NCBI RefSeq assembly: GCF_003945595.2
Contig: NW_024104619.1
Span: 186,001 to 250,000, forward strand
Length of the DNA: 64,000 nt
Direction of reading: 5' to 3'
From: Pipra filicauda
Lineage: Eukaryota > Chordata > Aves > Passeriformes > Pipridae
Below are positions 40,263 to 53,080 of this stretch, one piece after another. Under the pieces are notes generated by a model. The model ran no database searches and was not told where the DNA came from. It worked only from the letters and a program-made list of their open reading frames with translations. How positions within the stretch are numbered: the stretch's first letter is position 1; each line of letters starts with the position of its first letter. The translations under genes and the position numbers were made by a program.

Positions 40263-42218
40263 TCAGGGTTAAAAAAAAGAATCACATTCATTTTTAGAAG
40301 AAAGGCATTAACTAAACTGTCTTCCTGTTTTTCATTTAGTTCCACGCAAGGAAATGAATGTTCCAGGGCTTTCTGCAGCAAGGAATGAGCAAAAAGTAGC
40401 AGTGAAACTTTTCAAGGAGAAGTAGAGGTATTGCTGCAAAATAAATTAAAATATTGATGTAGCGTGGAAGTGACAGAGAAAGGGAAGAAATACCCAAGAC
40501 AGTAGTTACAGCTTTACAGTGATATACTGCATTTTGGTAAGACTTCACTGAGCTATCGTTAAGACAGATGTCAAGCATTAGATTGGGCTTTCCAGTCCAA
40601 TTTGCAGCAGTATAAACCCATGACAGGTTCATGTTCTCACTGAATATCTGAGTGCATAGAAGATGAAGCTACAATACAGCTGGATTCCTTCTTATCCTAG
40701 AGAAAAAAAACCCAAGCATATACTTTGTATATACTCAGATGTGACATTTTCCTCCCACTAGAATCAACACATTTTATGTAGTCTTTTCTGTCACCTTGGG
40801 TGCTCTCTCTGTTATGTAAGCTACCTCTATTTTTTTTTAGTTCCACTGTACTCTGCCATATGCAGCTTTTCTTTTAAATTGTTCCTTTAATCTTACTGTG
40901 AGAGATGCACATCAAAACTAGAGTTGTAAAACTGACTAAGCAAGAACAATAGAAATGCTTGTGTTCAATTAAGATGCAGATTCCAGATTGCTGCATTGCT
41001 TGAAAACTGATGTTTCTCTCTTATGTTACTGCTTCTTATTGAAGGGGAAAAATACTATCTTAATTACATTTACAGAACATCTAATTTTAAAAAAGAACAA
41101 GCACTTACTGAGGAACAAAATTTAAATGATTTAAAGTTTTTACTCAGTATAAATGCTAGATAGGATTTTCCCCCTCACATGAGACCTCTTAGCAATTTAA
41201 GAAGGACACTCTCTTTAACGCTGAAGGCAGAAATACTTGAAGAAGCTCAGAAATTTGAAAATACGATCAGCAGAGGTGTTTGGGGTTAAAGGTGAGATCA
41301 AATGCATCAAGTACAGTTATTTAGTCACTGGCTGAGAAGGAGATTCAAGAGTATCTCTTTATCATTCCAGAAAACAAGATACTTGAAACCCTTCAAACTC
41401 AAGAAAATATTTTGTACTGAAGATGGGAAAAACACAGAGATTTGGCTCTTAAGTGGTTGCATCAAAATTATGCAATAGGTGAAGAGTTCAGTCATTTATT
41501 TTGTGTGAGACAAAACTTGCACTTCTTCCTTTTTATTCATGCCAATATGTAAGATGAATTATCAGATAGGAGATGAGAGGTTGATAACAAATTTTGTGAG
41601 CCTCTTCAGGGATAACTTGTGACTTAATCTATTTGATCACATTAGATTTAAGATCACAGATCATAGAAAACTGAATTTGCTGGGACAGATATTTGTATTC
41701 AGGATCTTCCTTCCATAATCAGTTTAATGCTGTTTGAACAAGATACCTTTTCTCAGTAACAGAATTCAACCCTTACAACCTTCATGCATCTGTGCACTGA
41801 TGTGTAGGTTTTGGCATCATCTGCTGTTCCTTCCCCAAAGGCAGAATGAAGTTAAATTGTTTGAGGGGATTTCATTTTTCCCGCAAAGATTATCCCTAAA
41901 AAGAATAACTCAATTTCAGTAAATTATTAATTGGTGAACTAGAATGCTAAACAAATACAAACAGGATTGTTATATATATGCATGAATGTTGTGTGCATAT
42001 ACAAACACTACAGGAAAAGTATTAATTTACAATAATATTAATTTGGTACTGAAAGTACAAATGTATTATTAGACTTCTATACTAAATCCCTTCTGTACAT
42101 ATGAGCAAAGGAATTATAACATTGCAGACTCTTCTTTCTTTGCCACTTTATCAGATCTTTAACTTCACAGAGAAGTGAATGAAAATGCATATCAATTAGC
42201 TAAGTCTGTCCTGTGTGT
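40263..42218. other. Unique AT-rich non-coding DNA
   Basis: No recognised feature. Small frames only. Confidence 0.5.
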
Positions 42219-42741
42219 TGAGTACCATGTCCAGCTCTAGAGTCTTCAGCACAGAAGAGTCATGGGTCACAGTTAGAGTGGGTCCAGAGGAGGAGCACAC
42301 ACATGATCAGAGGGATAGAACACTCCTCGTGTCAGGAAGCGCTGAGACAGTTGAGATTGTTCAGCCTGCCAAAGAGAAGGTTCCCAGGAGACCCTCCTGC
42401 AGCCTTTCAGTACCTGAGGGGGGCCAGAAGGAAAGATGGGGTCTTTATAACTGGGTCTGTCATGACAGCACAGGAGGTAATGACTTCAAACTAGAAGGGG
42501 GTAGGTTTATATTAGATTGGAAGAAGAAATTTGTCAGTGTGAAAATAGTGAGGCACTGGAACAGGTTTCCTGGTAAAGCTGCGAATCCTCATCCAGGGAA
42601 GTGTTCAAGGCCACACTGGATGGGGCTTTGAGTAATCTGGTCTGTTGGAAGGTGTCCCTGCCCATGGCAGTGAGATTGGAACTAGATGATCTTTAGGTCC
42701 CTTCCAATGCAAACTATTCTGTGATTTTGTGATTCTATGAT
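42219..42741 (+). mobile_element. CR1 LINE, 5'-truncated, plus strand
   Basis: About 520 bp of CR1 in the plus orientation, from the ORF2 C-terminal region through the 3' UTR to terminal octamers (ATTCTGTGATTTTGTGATTCTATGAT, ending 42741). The authentic frame is readable at 42303-42494: MIRGIEHSSCQEALRQLRLF, then SLPKRRFPGDPPAAFQYLRG. After a frameshift the next part is VSVKIVRHWNRFPGKAANP (about 42530-42590). The longer overlapping frame at 42215-42631 (138 codons) is mostly out of phase with ORF2 and is not a gene. Confidence 0.95.
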
Positions 42742-44185
42742 ACAGAAGTTACTGCACAATTCCTTAGCTAAATTTAACCAGAATACCTACAACATCCTAT
42801 AGAGTAAGATTGTAGCTTCTTTTAAAAGTGTTTTACACAAAAGGAAGGTTGAATACACACAATGAACTGCTAGTCAAAAGATAAAGTGTGACATAACCAT
42901 GTCTTCCTATGTAAAGAACGGAAAACTTGGGTGTCAGAAACTCTCTGGCCTTTGTTCCTGCTGCTGCTACACTGACAGCTGGAAGGTGTTATCACACAAA
43001 CTCTGCTTAATCTCTTTAGTTGCTGGAAAGTGAGAGCTGTTACACTTCGAGGATGACGAGCAGGCATCCCTACTGCCATGATACAGAGAATTTCTGACAG
43101 GGTGGAATAAATGTGAAACAGGCAGAAGTTTACCTGTTGAACAGCAAGAGAAAAATATACACAAGTAAGAATATTTTAAAAGCTTGATACGAATGCACCT
43201 CCTTGCCATGAAGCAAAGGCTCACCTTCTTCATTTTCCAGCATAGTCAATTGACTGTAATAATATGGGCACTTTGCAACTTTGCCACAAAATGAGAGTAC
43301 TCTAATAAATGCAAGAGGCTGTTTATCCTGTCTCATAAACATCAGAATTATCATTAACCATAAGTAAAGCAAATTAAATCAGATTTTAAAAAATGAGCCA
43401 GATTTAACTTGGAAACTTTACAGAACAAAAATTACGTTATACAAACAATGTATATGGTTCTTAATTTGGAGAAAATGGCTGGAAATCTTAATTAGAAGCA
43501 GAGATACTTTTGCTAATTATATTTTACAGAAGGAAAATATCTATGTCTTAAATCAATAGAATCACAGAAGGGGAAAGGGAACTCAAAATTCTGAAATTAA
43601 ATAAAAATTTTGTTCAGATTAACTTAAATGTATAAAATTGAACCTAGAAAAAGGTGCTTATAATGAATACTGAATATAAGAATGAAATATTTTCACCTTG
43701 CTTTCCTTTCTATTTTTGCTCTGTGACATGTCTAATATACAATTAATTTAATTAATTAAATCTATTTGGAAAATAACACAGGATTATTGACATTTTTCTA
43801 TAAACAATATTTGATTATGCTAGCACATTAAGTCTAGTATAATATTGCTAGTGCAACTACATTATATAATCTATTATGTATGAACTATAATAATCTTGCC
43901 TTATTTAAAGAAAATAAATGAAAATCTGGCATACTTAAGTGAAGTGTGCAGATGTTGAACTTTTTGATTGTTTATGATAAGTATCTGAATAATAAACCTC
44001 CTACCTATGCCTTCTCCAAACTGTGTCCATCAATTTTTCAGTTGGAATTTTTCCAATTGCAGGAGTAAAGTGTTTTGTGAAAGAATTCTTTAATCAGAGG
44101 AGTTTAGACATCATTTCAAATGCATCTACATATCACATTAATCAGATATGTAGGTGAACTCAGGCACCACCAATCCTATTTTTGA
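42742..44185. other. Unique AT-rich non-coding DNA
   Basis: No gene recognised. Contains a possible CR1 3' stub (43557-43592) and, at about 43746-43761, the AT palindrome ATTTAATTAATTAAAT in a TAATTA-rich stretch. Confidence 0.5.
43557..43592 (-). mobile_element. Possible CR1 3'-terminal stub
   Basis: ATAGAATCACAGAAGGGG followed by AAAGGGAACTC resembles the last bases of a minus-strand CR1 (octamers plus GGAAGGGA block). Only about 35 bp match and this could be chance. Confidence 0.35.
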
Positions 44186-44372
44186 TTACAGAATCACAGA
44201 GCACACCCATAAGGATCATAAAATCCAGCTGCCTGCTGGACTACCTACAACTAAATTACGTGACTAAGAGCAGACACTCCTCGAACTCTGACAGGCTTCA
44301 CTTGCTGCCTCTAAAATTGAGCCCTGGGGAACCCCAATAAGTGACTGGCTGCCAGCGTGATGTAAGCCCATC
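44186..44372 (-). mobile_element. Old CR1 LINE with internal deletion, minus strand
   Basis: 44186-44305 is a diverged CR1 3' end of the same subfamily as the copy at 8751. The shared run around GAACTCTGACAGGCTT (about 44285) corresponds to GAACTCTGTCAGGTTT there. It is followed by the block GAGCCCTGGGGAACCCC, then AGTGACTGGCTGCCAGC (44320-44360). That block belongs in CR1 to the reverse transcriptase coding region, well 5' of the 3' UTR. The intervening C-terminal coding part is missing. Only about 50 bp of the reverse transcriptase part remain before truncation. Confidence 0.75.
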
Positions 44373-44882
44373 AAAATATATATTTTGACTTCCAGAAGTT
44401 AAGGAAAAGGCTAAAAATGAAGGCAAAAGGATTGACTCCTCATAACATGTACCATAAGGTTTATGCTGCCTTGAATGGTTGAATTCAATGAAGTTATTTC
44501 AGTCATGGTAACATAAGGTCTTAGTGAGGCCCAAAGAGCTCTTCATCCTTATTTCTCGATTTCTTATTTGCCATTTTTTGTCCAGGAGAATCTTCTATAC
44601 AGATCAAATGTCAGATCCTATTTATCAATTCTTTAATATTTCTGAAGAATTTGTATGACCATGAAATATAGATTTTTGCCTATCTAAAGAATTTTAGAAA
44701 AGAAGAAAAACGTATCCATTTTAGAACAACTAGGCTTTGAATGTATGTCTATGCATACATACGACAAATTTCCATGAGTCAAAATGTCATTTACTTCTGA
44801 TGGTGCCTAACTAATAAAAATAGTATCACTTCTGCATTGATTAACACAAAGTATTGCCACAGTGACACTGAACAGTCTAAGA
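44373..44882. other. Unique non-coding DNA
   Basis: No recognised feature. Confidence 0.5.
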
Positions 44883-45222
44883 TCACAGAATGACAGAATG
44901 AGATGTGTTGGAAGGGATCCCAAAGGGTCAACTGATCCAATCATCAATCATCCAGTCATCCAATCATGCACAGAATTGTGTCCACACAGTTCTGGAATGT
45001 CTCCGGAGACAGAGATTCCACAACGTCTCTGAGAGATCTCTTCCAGTGCTTGGTCACTGCACAGTAAAGTTCTTCCTCATGTTCAGGTGGAAATTCCTGG
45101 GCATCAGTTTCTGCCCATTGCCTCTTGTCTTGTTGCTTGACACCACTGAGAAGAGCCTGGTTCCATCCCCTTGGCACCCTCCCTTCAGACAATGACCGGG
45201 TCCCCTCTCAGTCATCTCTTCA
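44883..45222 (-). mobile_element. CR1 LINE, 5'-truncated, minus strand
   Basis: The 3' end at 44883 has two octamer-like units (CACAGAATGACAGAATGA on the plus strand). Upstream on the minus strand the ORF2 C-terminus is partly readable. The subfamily differs from the others in the window and matches the type whose C-terminus has the [19 protein letters not shown] reading (here [18 protein letters not shown], about 45040-45095). The short fragment at 46913 belongs to the same type. Truncated at about 45222. Confidence 0.9.
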
Positions 45223-46912
45223 TCATCCAACAGAAATGCTTTATCAAAATCAGTCTGAACTAATCCCAGGAGCCAGAGGGTATCATATGTATCTTCCTCC
45301 CTGCTAGAAATCTAAGCATCTACACCCTAAGATTAAACAGAAATTCTGGGTTTCCACTTCTGTCTTCCAATACAGCATGAAGAGGAGCAGGGATAGGAGA
45401 GAAGAGTCCAGCCAGCATTTCATGGATATCTTCACCAATTACAAATGTACTCAGCTTGTGAACCGGTAATAAAGAATCATATTTAAGCATATGTGCATAA
45501 ATGCATACATGGAGAGAGAGAGAGAGAATATCTCTTCATCACAGTATGTACTAGAGTTGAAATGACCCATATATGCCAGTGGATGAATTTATATCAACTT
45601 TGACATAAAAGAATGCATATTAATTTACCTGAACTGTGCATGTACATACAAACATCATGACATATGTTCAAATTATCTAATGCCTTGGACAACTGGTTTT
45701 GGCTTGTGAACTGTGCTTAAAATGGTATTTTAGGAAAAAGGTATCATTAGATCTAGAAATCAGACCTGGGTGTTGAAATACTTTGATAGGCTAAAGGAAT
45801 TACCAAGATCTTCTTTAAATGTACTGAAGCCTAAGTCATTTCAAGACTTACAAAAACAGTGTTAACTTGTGTCACTGAAAACTTTGGCCATCAGGTGTGG
45901 TAAAGACATACAGAATTAAAAGATTTATGCTCTAACATCCCCTCCCCTCTGTCTGTAAGTTGTTATGCTGATGTTGCATTATGATGCTTTATACTAACAG
46001 CATGAATAATTGTTTGAATAAGAAATTATTTTAAAGCTTAGTATTGTCAACAACTGATTATAAGCCAATCTTAATTACACTCCTTCAGCCCAAATATAAT
46101 ATTTGGATTAGTAAAATAGAAGGATACATTGTTTGCCTTGAAGATCTAGGAATGGCAGCAATGTCATTTAAGGTAAATTCATTTTCCAAAAATCTTCCAA
46201 ATTTCATCTCAGCCTCTCTGAGACAGCAGTGTAACCCCTTTGTCATCCTCTCAGCTGCCTTCAGAAAAAAACTCACTTGCAACTGCAATGCACTGATGGC
46301 TGTGCACAGTAATCTGCTGCTCAGAAGAAAGCTGAAGACTGTGTGCCTTGAGCCTGGACTTCAGGCAATAAAAAGCCTAAGATCTTGCTGTCAGTTGTAG
46401 TTAATATCCCAGGTTGTATACTTTATTCTTCTTAACTTTCTTTTCTTTTATACATGAGAAATTAGCTTATAAATAGATGCAGAGGAAGCAAAGTTATCTG
46501 CAAAATCAGGTTGAATTGATAAAGAGTTTTCATCCAAAAGAGAAGAAAGAAGGTCAAATTTTGAGAAGATAATATTTTTTGGTTTCATCAAAACAGTTTT
46601 TTTTTTTCAGCTCAAACAAATTTTTTTTCCTCTCGCAAGAGTTTTTGTCCCTAACATTAAACTGAAAAAAATGTATTGCTTTTCCACTTTTAATGTTAGG
46701 AATATCTGTATAGGTAGCAGCTGAAAGAATGACAATACAGGTAAAAGAATGACATTATACCCCACTTTATGATCTTAGTAGGCTCCATAGTATGTCAGCC
46801 AAACAGTTAATATTTTCTGTAATTTAAGCAATAATTTTATGACACAAAGTGTCAAGGGCACACAGATATTATTGTTTTCTGGTAAACTTTATGGGCATAT
46901 CAAAGGCAAAAC
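45223..46912. other. Unique AT-rich non-coding DNA
   Basis: No recognised repeat apart from (GA)n at 45511-45528. The stretch 46044-46400 is open for 118 codons on the plus strand without an ATG at its start (it begins TTG) and partly open on the minus strand. No domain is recognised. Confidence 0.45.
45511..45528. repeat. (GA)n microsatellite
   Basis: Nine GA units within GGAGAGAG...AATA. Confidence 0.9.
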
Positions 46913-47010
46913 CAAGCAATAGGACAAAAGACAACGGACAGAAACTGATGCACAAGTTCCATCTGAATATGAGGAAGAACTTCTTTACTGTGGGCATGAC
47001 TATGCACTGA
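46913..47010 (+). mobile_element. CR1 LINE ORF2 fragment, plus strand, both ends lost
   Basis: About 100 bp matching the CR1 ORF2 C-terminal segment. The block AGGACAAAAGACAACGGACA, then AAACTGATGCACAAGTTCCA, then TCTGAATATGAGGAAGAACT (46921-46980) parallels the reverse complement of the 44883 copy. The element stops at about 47010 without 3' UTR or octamers. Confidence 0.85.
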
Positions 47011-50000
47011 AAAAATAGATAGTTCCTGTTCATAGCAACACATTTTAAAATATTCTACAGAATAAATTTACTGCTAGAGAACGCATTCTTCAGCAAAAGG
47101 GAAAGGAGGGGCTCAGAGTGACATCTTGAATGTGAGCATCTTGGAGGCAGAACCACACCAAGGTTATTTAAATTTGAGGTAGTGCAGAAAACCCCTGTAA
47201 CACCCTGAGCAGACTAGACAAAGCAAGCTGACCCATGAGAGCTAAAACACTTTTACCAAGGTGGTATTTTGTTACTCTCAGTGGTGTATTGGAAACGGGC
47301 AGGTGAGGGTTTGCAGCACACCAGAATAGTGGTTGCCTATGGATGCATAAAACTGTGTCCAGGAATCTGAGCACACAGACAAATCTTTATCACCGCTGTG
47401 GTAAAGAGCAAAAAAGAGAGAGCATAGACTTCCACATGAAGCAAGAATCCTAATCCCCCAATACAAAAGTTACAGGACTGCTTCTCTGAGCAACTAGACC
47501 CAAAGCAAACATTTTGAACAAGTCATTGCTAATTACTATGATATTTTCTCCAGAGTGACATTTAAGCAATAGGACAAGAACGACAAATATAATTCCAATG
47601 TGGTCTTAGAAAAGTAAGATTTTCCTTGGAGCAAAAAGTTCAAGGCAAGATTTGCATGAGAAGTGGGTGTTAGCTGTCAGAAACAAGTAATGGGGATGGC
47701 AAGACATATACAAGCCCAGAAGGGAATCTCCTGCACTCTCACTTTTTGTTTGCTAATGTAAAACCATAATGCTTCTCTGAAAAACTTTTATTCCATTAGT
47801 TTTAATGTGTTAAATGCATCAAAAACTTTCTTTTTAATGAAAAAAGGTCTACTCTTTGATTCTTTCTGAACTTAGTCTTCTAAGATACTGTACTCTGGAA
47901 AACACTTGAAAATCCATTTCTGAATATGTCTGTGTGGTCTGGACTCAGCAACATTTTTATCCAGACTTGCTCTATGCATTCAGTTCTTGATGTGGATGGT
48001 GGTTCCCTGATCAATACTCGATATAAATGAAGATTATACAAAAAAGGAAGACGAATATTTATTTGTTTCTTCAACACATTATACAAAGTACTTCTAAAAA
48101 CTAAAAATCAGGAGCTGTTAATACACCATGTTGTGACAGGGGCTATTACAAAGAACACCACTTCAAAGTGACTCCCAAAGGTTGTTGTATGACACATACC
48201 ATCTGTTGGTTCTTGTCTAGCTGGGGTTTTTTGTCTGATTTAATTACAGCAGAATAAGGTTTTTCTCTGTGAGATTGAACAGGTAGAATTTCTACAGGAA
48301 ATTTCTACTTTTCCTGAAGATTAAGAGAAACACAAGGAACAGACTAAGCCTTACCACTGTTTTTAACAATGTGGCATATATGAAAGTGAAAACAAAAACC
48401 AATGCCACATAAGGAGAAAAATATCCAGACAGTTGCTTTCTTTTTTCCTTCTTCTTTTCCCTCTTGTTACTTCTACTGAAAAATGATGAAAGGAATTAAA
48501 AACCCAGCAGAGTAAGAAATATCCATCTTGAAATATCCTCATGACACCTGAATCTCTCAGTAGCCTGAGTAGATACAATTCTCTGTGTCCAGTTCACAAC
48601 AGCAAGTCATACTGTGAAGGTGCTTCACATTTTCTTTAGGGATATTCCTGGGATAGTATGTCTCATTCATCTGCAAAGGGGGACATATCTTTGTACATAC
48701 TTTTATGTTTGTGCAGACACATCACTGTGCTTTTGTGTCAGGCTGGTAGCAAGCAAAGAACACCTTTATAACACGTGCAAGGAAAACATCGGTGATACAG
48801 TGATTCCCTGAGTCTGGGGAAGGAGGAGCACAGCACACACAGAATTTTGAATGAATGGTTTTGCTGGATTGCAAGTTGTGCATTGGTGAAATGCAGGGCC
48901 TTCCTTCCTGAAAGTCAGAAGCAAGTGCAAAAACAACAGGTAACAGTTTATTGTAAGAAACCTTATAATCTCAGTAATAAGTTGTACACCTGTCCAACCA
49001 CAAATATCTGTTGCAATAAAATATAGCAAAGCTTTTTTTTTTTCCCCAACAGAGGAAAAAAATTCCAACTTCTTTGCAGAAAGGAAAGTAATCTCTCTGC
49101 CAACTGGTTGATTTATACAACTTTCCCATGTTATTTATTAGTGCAATGTAGTGCCAGAATTGGCAGGTTTCTTGCTGCTTTCAAGCTTGCAGAGAACCTT
49201 GCCAAGGCAGCCTGACAGTTTCTTCAAGTAAGTAATATTATATGCCTTTTTATTCCAAACTTCAATAATGTTTTTAAGGTCATTACATTATTTTCAAAAA
49301 ATTCTAATAATATATGTAGATATTTCTATACTTTCACTGTAAAGCTATCAACCATAAGTTTTATAATAATTATTGTCATATATATTCTTTATTGCCAGAG
49401 CAGGAAATCCAAAGGTTAGGAATTCAACTCTGGTTAATATTCCCTACATATTTTTTTCTAGACCTACATTAAAATTCATAAAAACAATGTGTAACAAAAC
49501 TGCCTTTGTCACTCAACTCCCAGTTTAAACATTTTCTGGGATTATTAGACTGTTGTAGTATTTCCGGAAGATGCAGGAGCACTTCAAACGTGTCCATAGT
49601 TTAGTGAGTAAAATATTTAGAAGGAAAAGGAGAAATAAAACTATTTTATTTATCTCAATTTATGTGTAGTATCAACCATTTCTGCAGGACCTATATCTTG
49701 AAAAATTTACTGTTAAAAAAATTTGTTCTATTACAATACTCTAGGACATGCAACATAATGAGCAGAATTTTTTTCTGTGGTCTTTTAAACTGTTTACTTT
49801 CTCTGTCTTTCTTCACTAGAGAAATTCTATTAGTAGTCAAGAGGATTTTTCAACTTGGATGCTCTGAGCTGCAACACACTTTGCATGTCTCAGGAACTAC
49901 AAAGCATTTCCTTCTGTGAAAGTAGCTGGCTTTCTATATACAATATTATCAAGTATATTTTACAGGAATCTATCAGAGGTTATGCTGCTTTTTTTTCTAG

Positions 50001-52228
50001 CTCTGAGCTCAGAAAAGATACCATGGGTTTTTCAAAGTAAAATTCTTATCAAGGAAAAGAGAATTTCCATGTCAGAGTGCTGTTAAGAGGCTGTTGAGAT
50101 TTGAACAGTAAGTGAAAAGACCTCAATGGCTGAAACAGTAGTTTAGTTCCAGAATTCAGACAGGCAGTAAGATATTGTAGCAACACCAGTCTACCATTCA
50201 GTCAATGAATGCTTAGGTGGCAAATCCTCTTAAATGGATTGAAAAGGAGGAAATCAATTCCAATTCCCAGGATATCAAATATTTGTGTGTGAATATTTGT
50301 AAAGAATTGAAAGGATAGTGCTAGTTTTCATGTCAAGTCCACTTTGGTACTCAGTGTATTTGAAAAACTAGTTTTATCCATAATAGCAGATCAAGATTTC
50401 CCCAGTAGTAATACAAACTATTTAATTATTGCTTACACCCACTTGCAAAATTGCCTATGGATTGAGAGAAGCACAGATTCCAAAATCCTAATGCAGTAAA
50501 CAAAGTTTGTCAGAGAAAGACCTTTAGCCATCGAAGGACCTATGGAGGAAACAAAACTTGCTGAAGTAACAATTTTATTAAACCGTTTATAATATGTCTC
50601 TTCATAGTTGGTTGGAAGACAAATGCACATTCAAAATGTGATGAATTTTAGTACAATGTAAGCCATTTTTTAACCACTGCTCTGACAAAATAGTATGTAC
50701 ACAGACAATGTATATTATGCATCTGCTGCAGCTGACAGAAAAACAAAAGACAGTTCATGAATATGTACCACTGGGAAATTTGATTTTTATTCTATTTTGG
50801 AATCAGAGGCTTGCTGATTCCTTGCCTTCTAAAGATTATTTTTACGGTGTGAGTTTTCATCAGGTTCTTAAACCTAGCTTAACCCTACTATTCTTAAGAA
50901 GCTTGCCAGAACTGTGCTGCATTTAAAGACCTATCTTCAATTATCTCATTTTGAAAAACAGTGAGAGCACCTTAAAATAATGTACTAATATGTCTAACCT
51001 GAACCATAGTTCCTTGCAATGTTTCTTGGTATCAGAGACACATAGACTTTTTTACATCTAGTTTTTTAGAGAATAGTATCAACCAGTTACAAAGACTTGG
51101 TCTTCTTTAGCTATAAAGAAGTCCTGAGGTTACAAACTGAAAATATACAAACAAGGACCTGTAAGTCTGAAGGCAGGTTAACTTTTTTTTATGCTCACAG
51201 GAGGGTAATTCTGTCCTTTTTAGCTAGTTCATATTGGTAAAATACCTGAATTCTTGTGATACCTGTAACACAGGGATATAGGCTGCAATTCTTGTGCAAC
51301 ATAAAGTAGCCAGAAGCCATCAGCTCTGCCAAAGAGAACTGTCCTTACTCATGCAGATAGCCTCTATTCAGTTAGGGAATGCCAAAGGGAAGGTGACAAA
51401 GACGCAAAATAAACTCAGGAAGAAATTATATTTCACAGGGTTCACGATATTTCAAATTATTTTAGTAAGGGTATGTTCATAAGCAGAATGAGTCAAGATA
51501 ATTCTGATGCAATATCTTTCCTCTTTAAAAAGTCCATTTGGTGGAATCAAAATATATGTTATTAAAAAATAAACCAGAATTTTTTTAGTTTGACTTTATT
51601 GTTTCTAAAACACTGAGAGTAGTAGTGTAGCAAAAATATTGGAACAGTGAAATGAGGAAAAAATGACAGAATCTTAGACGTTATGAAAAGCTAAGAATTA
51701 TACAGGTTTATTTCATGAGAAGGTTGTTTGTTATGAGCTTTAATTTATGTTTGAAAAAAACTCTTCAAACTTTTGTGTATCTGCTTTAGCAGGGATTCTT
51801 GTGCCTGAATACTAACCTAAAACCATGTATATATGACAGTTTATTTTCAAGATTCACTTTATAATTTGTGTTGAGAATCATTCAGTGTATTTAACTGGAG
51901 AAAAAGATGATGCCTCTGTGCTGTTAGTAAAAATCAATCAGCCAATCAAACCTTAGAACCAAAGCATAACCTTGCTTGTGCACTAAAGCAGATCACATGC
52001 ATATTGTAGTCTGGTTTAGGAACAAAATAGAAGAGAATTTTAAAATACAGGTATGCACGTGGTATAATTATGTACATGAATACATTACCTATTGCAAAGC
52101 ATACCTTCAAAAGCAAAAGCACAGGCTTTTCCCTGGTAAAAAGAGGTCTTCAGCAACAGGAATTGTCATGTGCAGGAAATGAAAGGGAGAGAAGATTTTT
52201 AGGAATTGTTTTCTGAAGATCATGGAGC
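47011..52228. other. 5.2 kb of unique non-coding DNA
   Basis: No interspersed repeat recognised. An imperfect hairpin and a potential splice-bounded exon at 49053-49227 are discussed in the findings; neither is strong enough to call a gene. Confidence 0.5.
49160..49205. repeat. Imperfect inverted repeat (46-nt hairpin)
   Basis: TTGGCAGGTT... pairs with ...AACCTTGCCAA with one bulged T, and pairing continues through TGC/GCA towards the loop (about 15 pairs). It is shorter than a usual microRNA precursor. Confidence 0.5.
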
Positions 52229-52614
52229 TGTGTTCGGTTGGGTGGTTTTTGTAGCAGAGGGGCTGCAGGGGTTGCTTCTGTGTGCTCCTACACACTTCCC
52301 TGATATCTGACAGAGCCAACACCAGCCATCTCCAAGACAGACCCACCATTGGCCAAGGTCAAGTCTGTCAGTGACAGTGGTAGTGCTGTGAGGATAACAC
52401 ATTAAAGAGGGTGGAAAAATCCTGCACAACAAACTGTGGGACAGAGAGCAGTGAAAATATGGGAGAGGGACAGCCCTGCAGACAAGGTCAGTGAAGAAGG
52501 AGGGGCAGGAGGTGGTCCAGGTGCTGGAGCAGAGATTCCCCTGCAGCCTGTGATGCAGCTCATGGTGAGGCAAATGGGCCCCTGCAGCACATGGAGGTCC
52601 ATGGTGGAGCAAAG

Positions 52615-53080
52615 ATCATAGAATCATAGAATCAACTGGGTTGGAAAAGATCTCTGAGATCATCAAGTCCAACCCTTGATCCAACACCGCCATGGTTATC
52701 AGACCATGGCACTAAGTGCCACATCCAGTCTCATCTTAAAAACCTCCAGGGAAGGTGAATCCACCACTTCCCAGGGCAGCCCATTCCAATGTCTGATTAC
52801 CCTCTTTGTAAAAAATTTCTTTATAATAGCAAACCCTGGAAGACCTTAAGACCATGCCCTCTTGTCCTATTGCTGGTTGCCTGGGAGAAGAGACTGAAGC
52901 CCACCTGCCTACAACCTCCTTTCAGGCAGTTGTAGAGAGTGATGAGGTCTCCCCTGAGCCTTCTCTTCTCCAGGCTGAACAGCCCCAGCTCTCTCAGCCT
53001 CTCCTCATAGGACTTGTGCTCGAGTTCCTTCACCAGCCTCTGTGCTCTTCTCCGGACCTGCTCCAACACCTCAATATCCT
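52615..53080 (-). mobile_element. CR1 LINE inserted in the LTR, minus strand
   Basis: The 3' terminus at 52615 has two octamers (reverse complement of ATTCTATGATTCTATGAT). The ORF2 C-terminal frame is intact on the minus strand from 53080 to 52824: [20 protein letters not shown], then [19 protein letters not shown], then [13 protein letters not shown] and [11 protein letters not shown] stop follows at 52821. It is 5'-truncated exactly where LTR sequence resumes, so it landed in the LTR and is younger than it. Compared with the other CR1 copies here it is little decayed. Confidence 0.95.

Noticed and set aside
42215..42631. 138-codon plus-strand frame
   Set aside because: Mostly out of phase with the CR1 ORF2 remnant it covers; the true ORF2 phase is the shorter frame at 42303-42494.
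52220..52612. 130-codon minus-strand frame
   Set aside because: Antisense of the 5' part of the split LTR.
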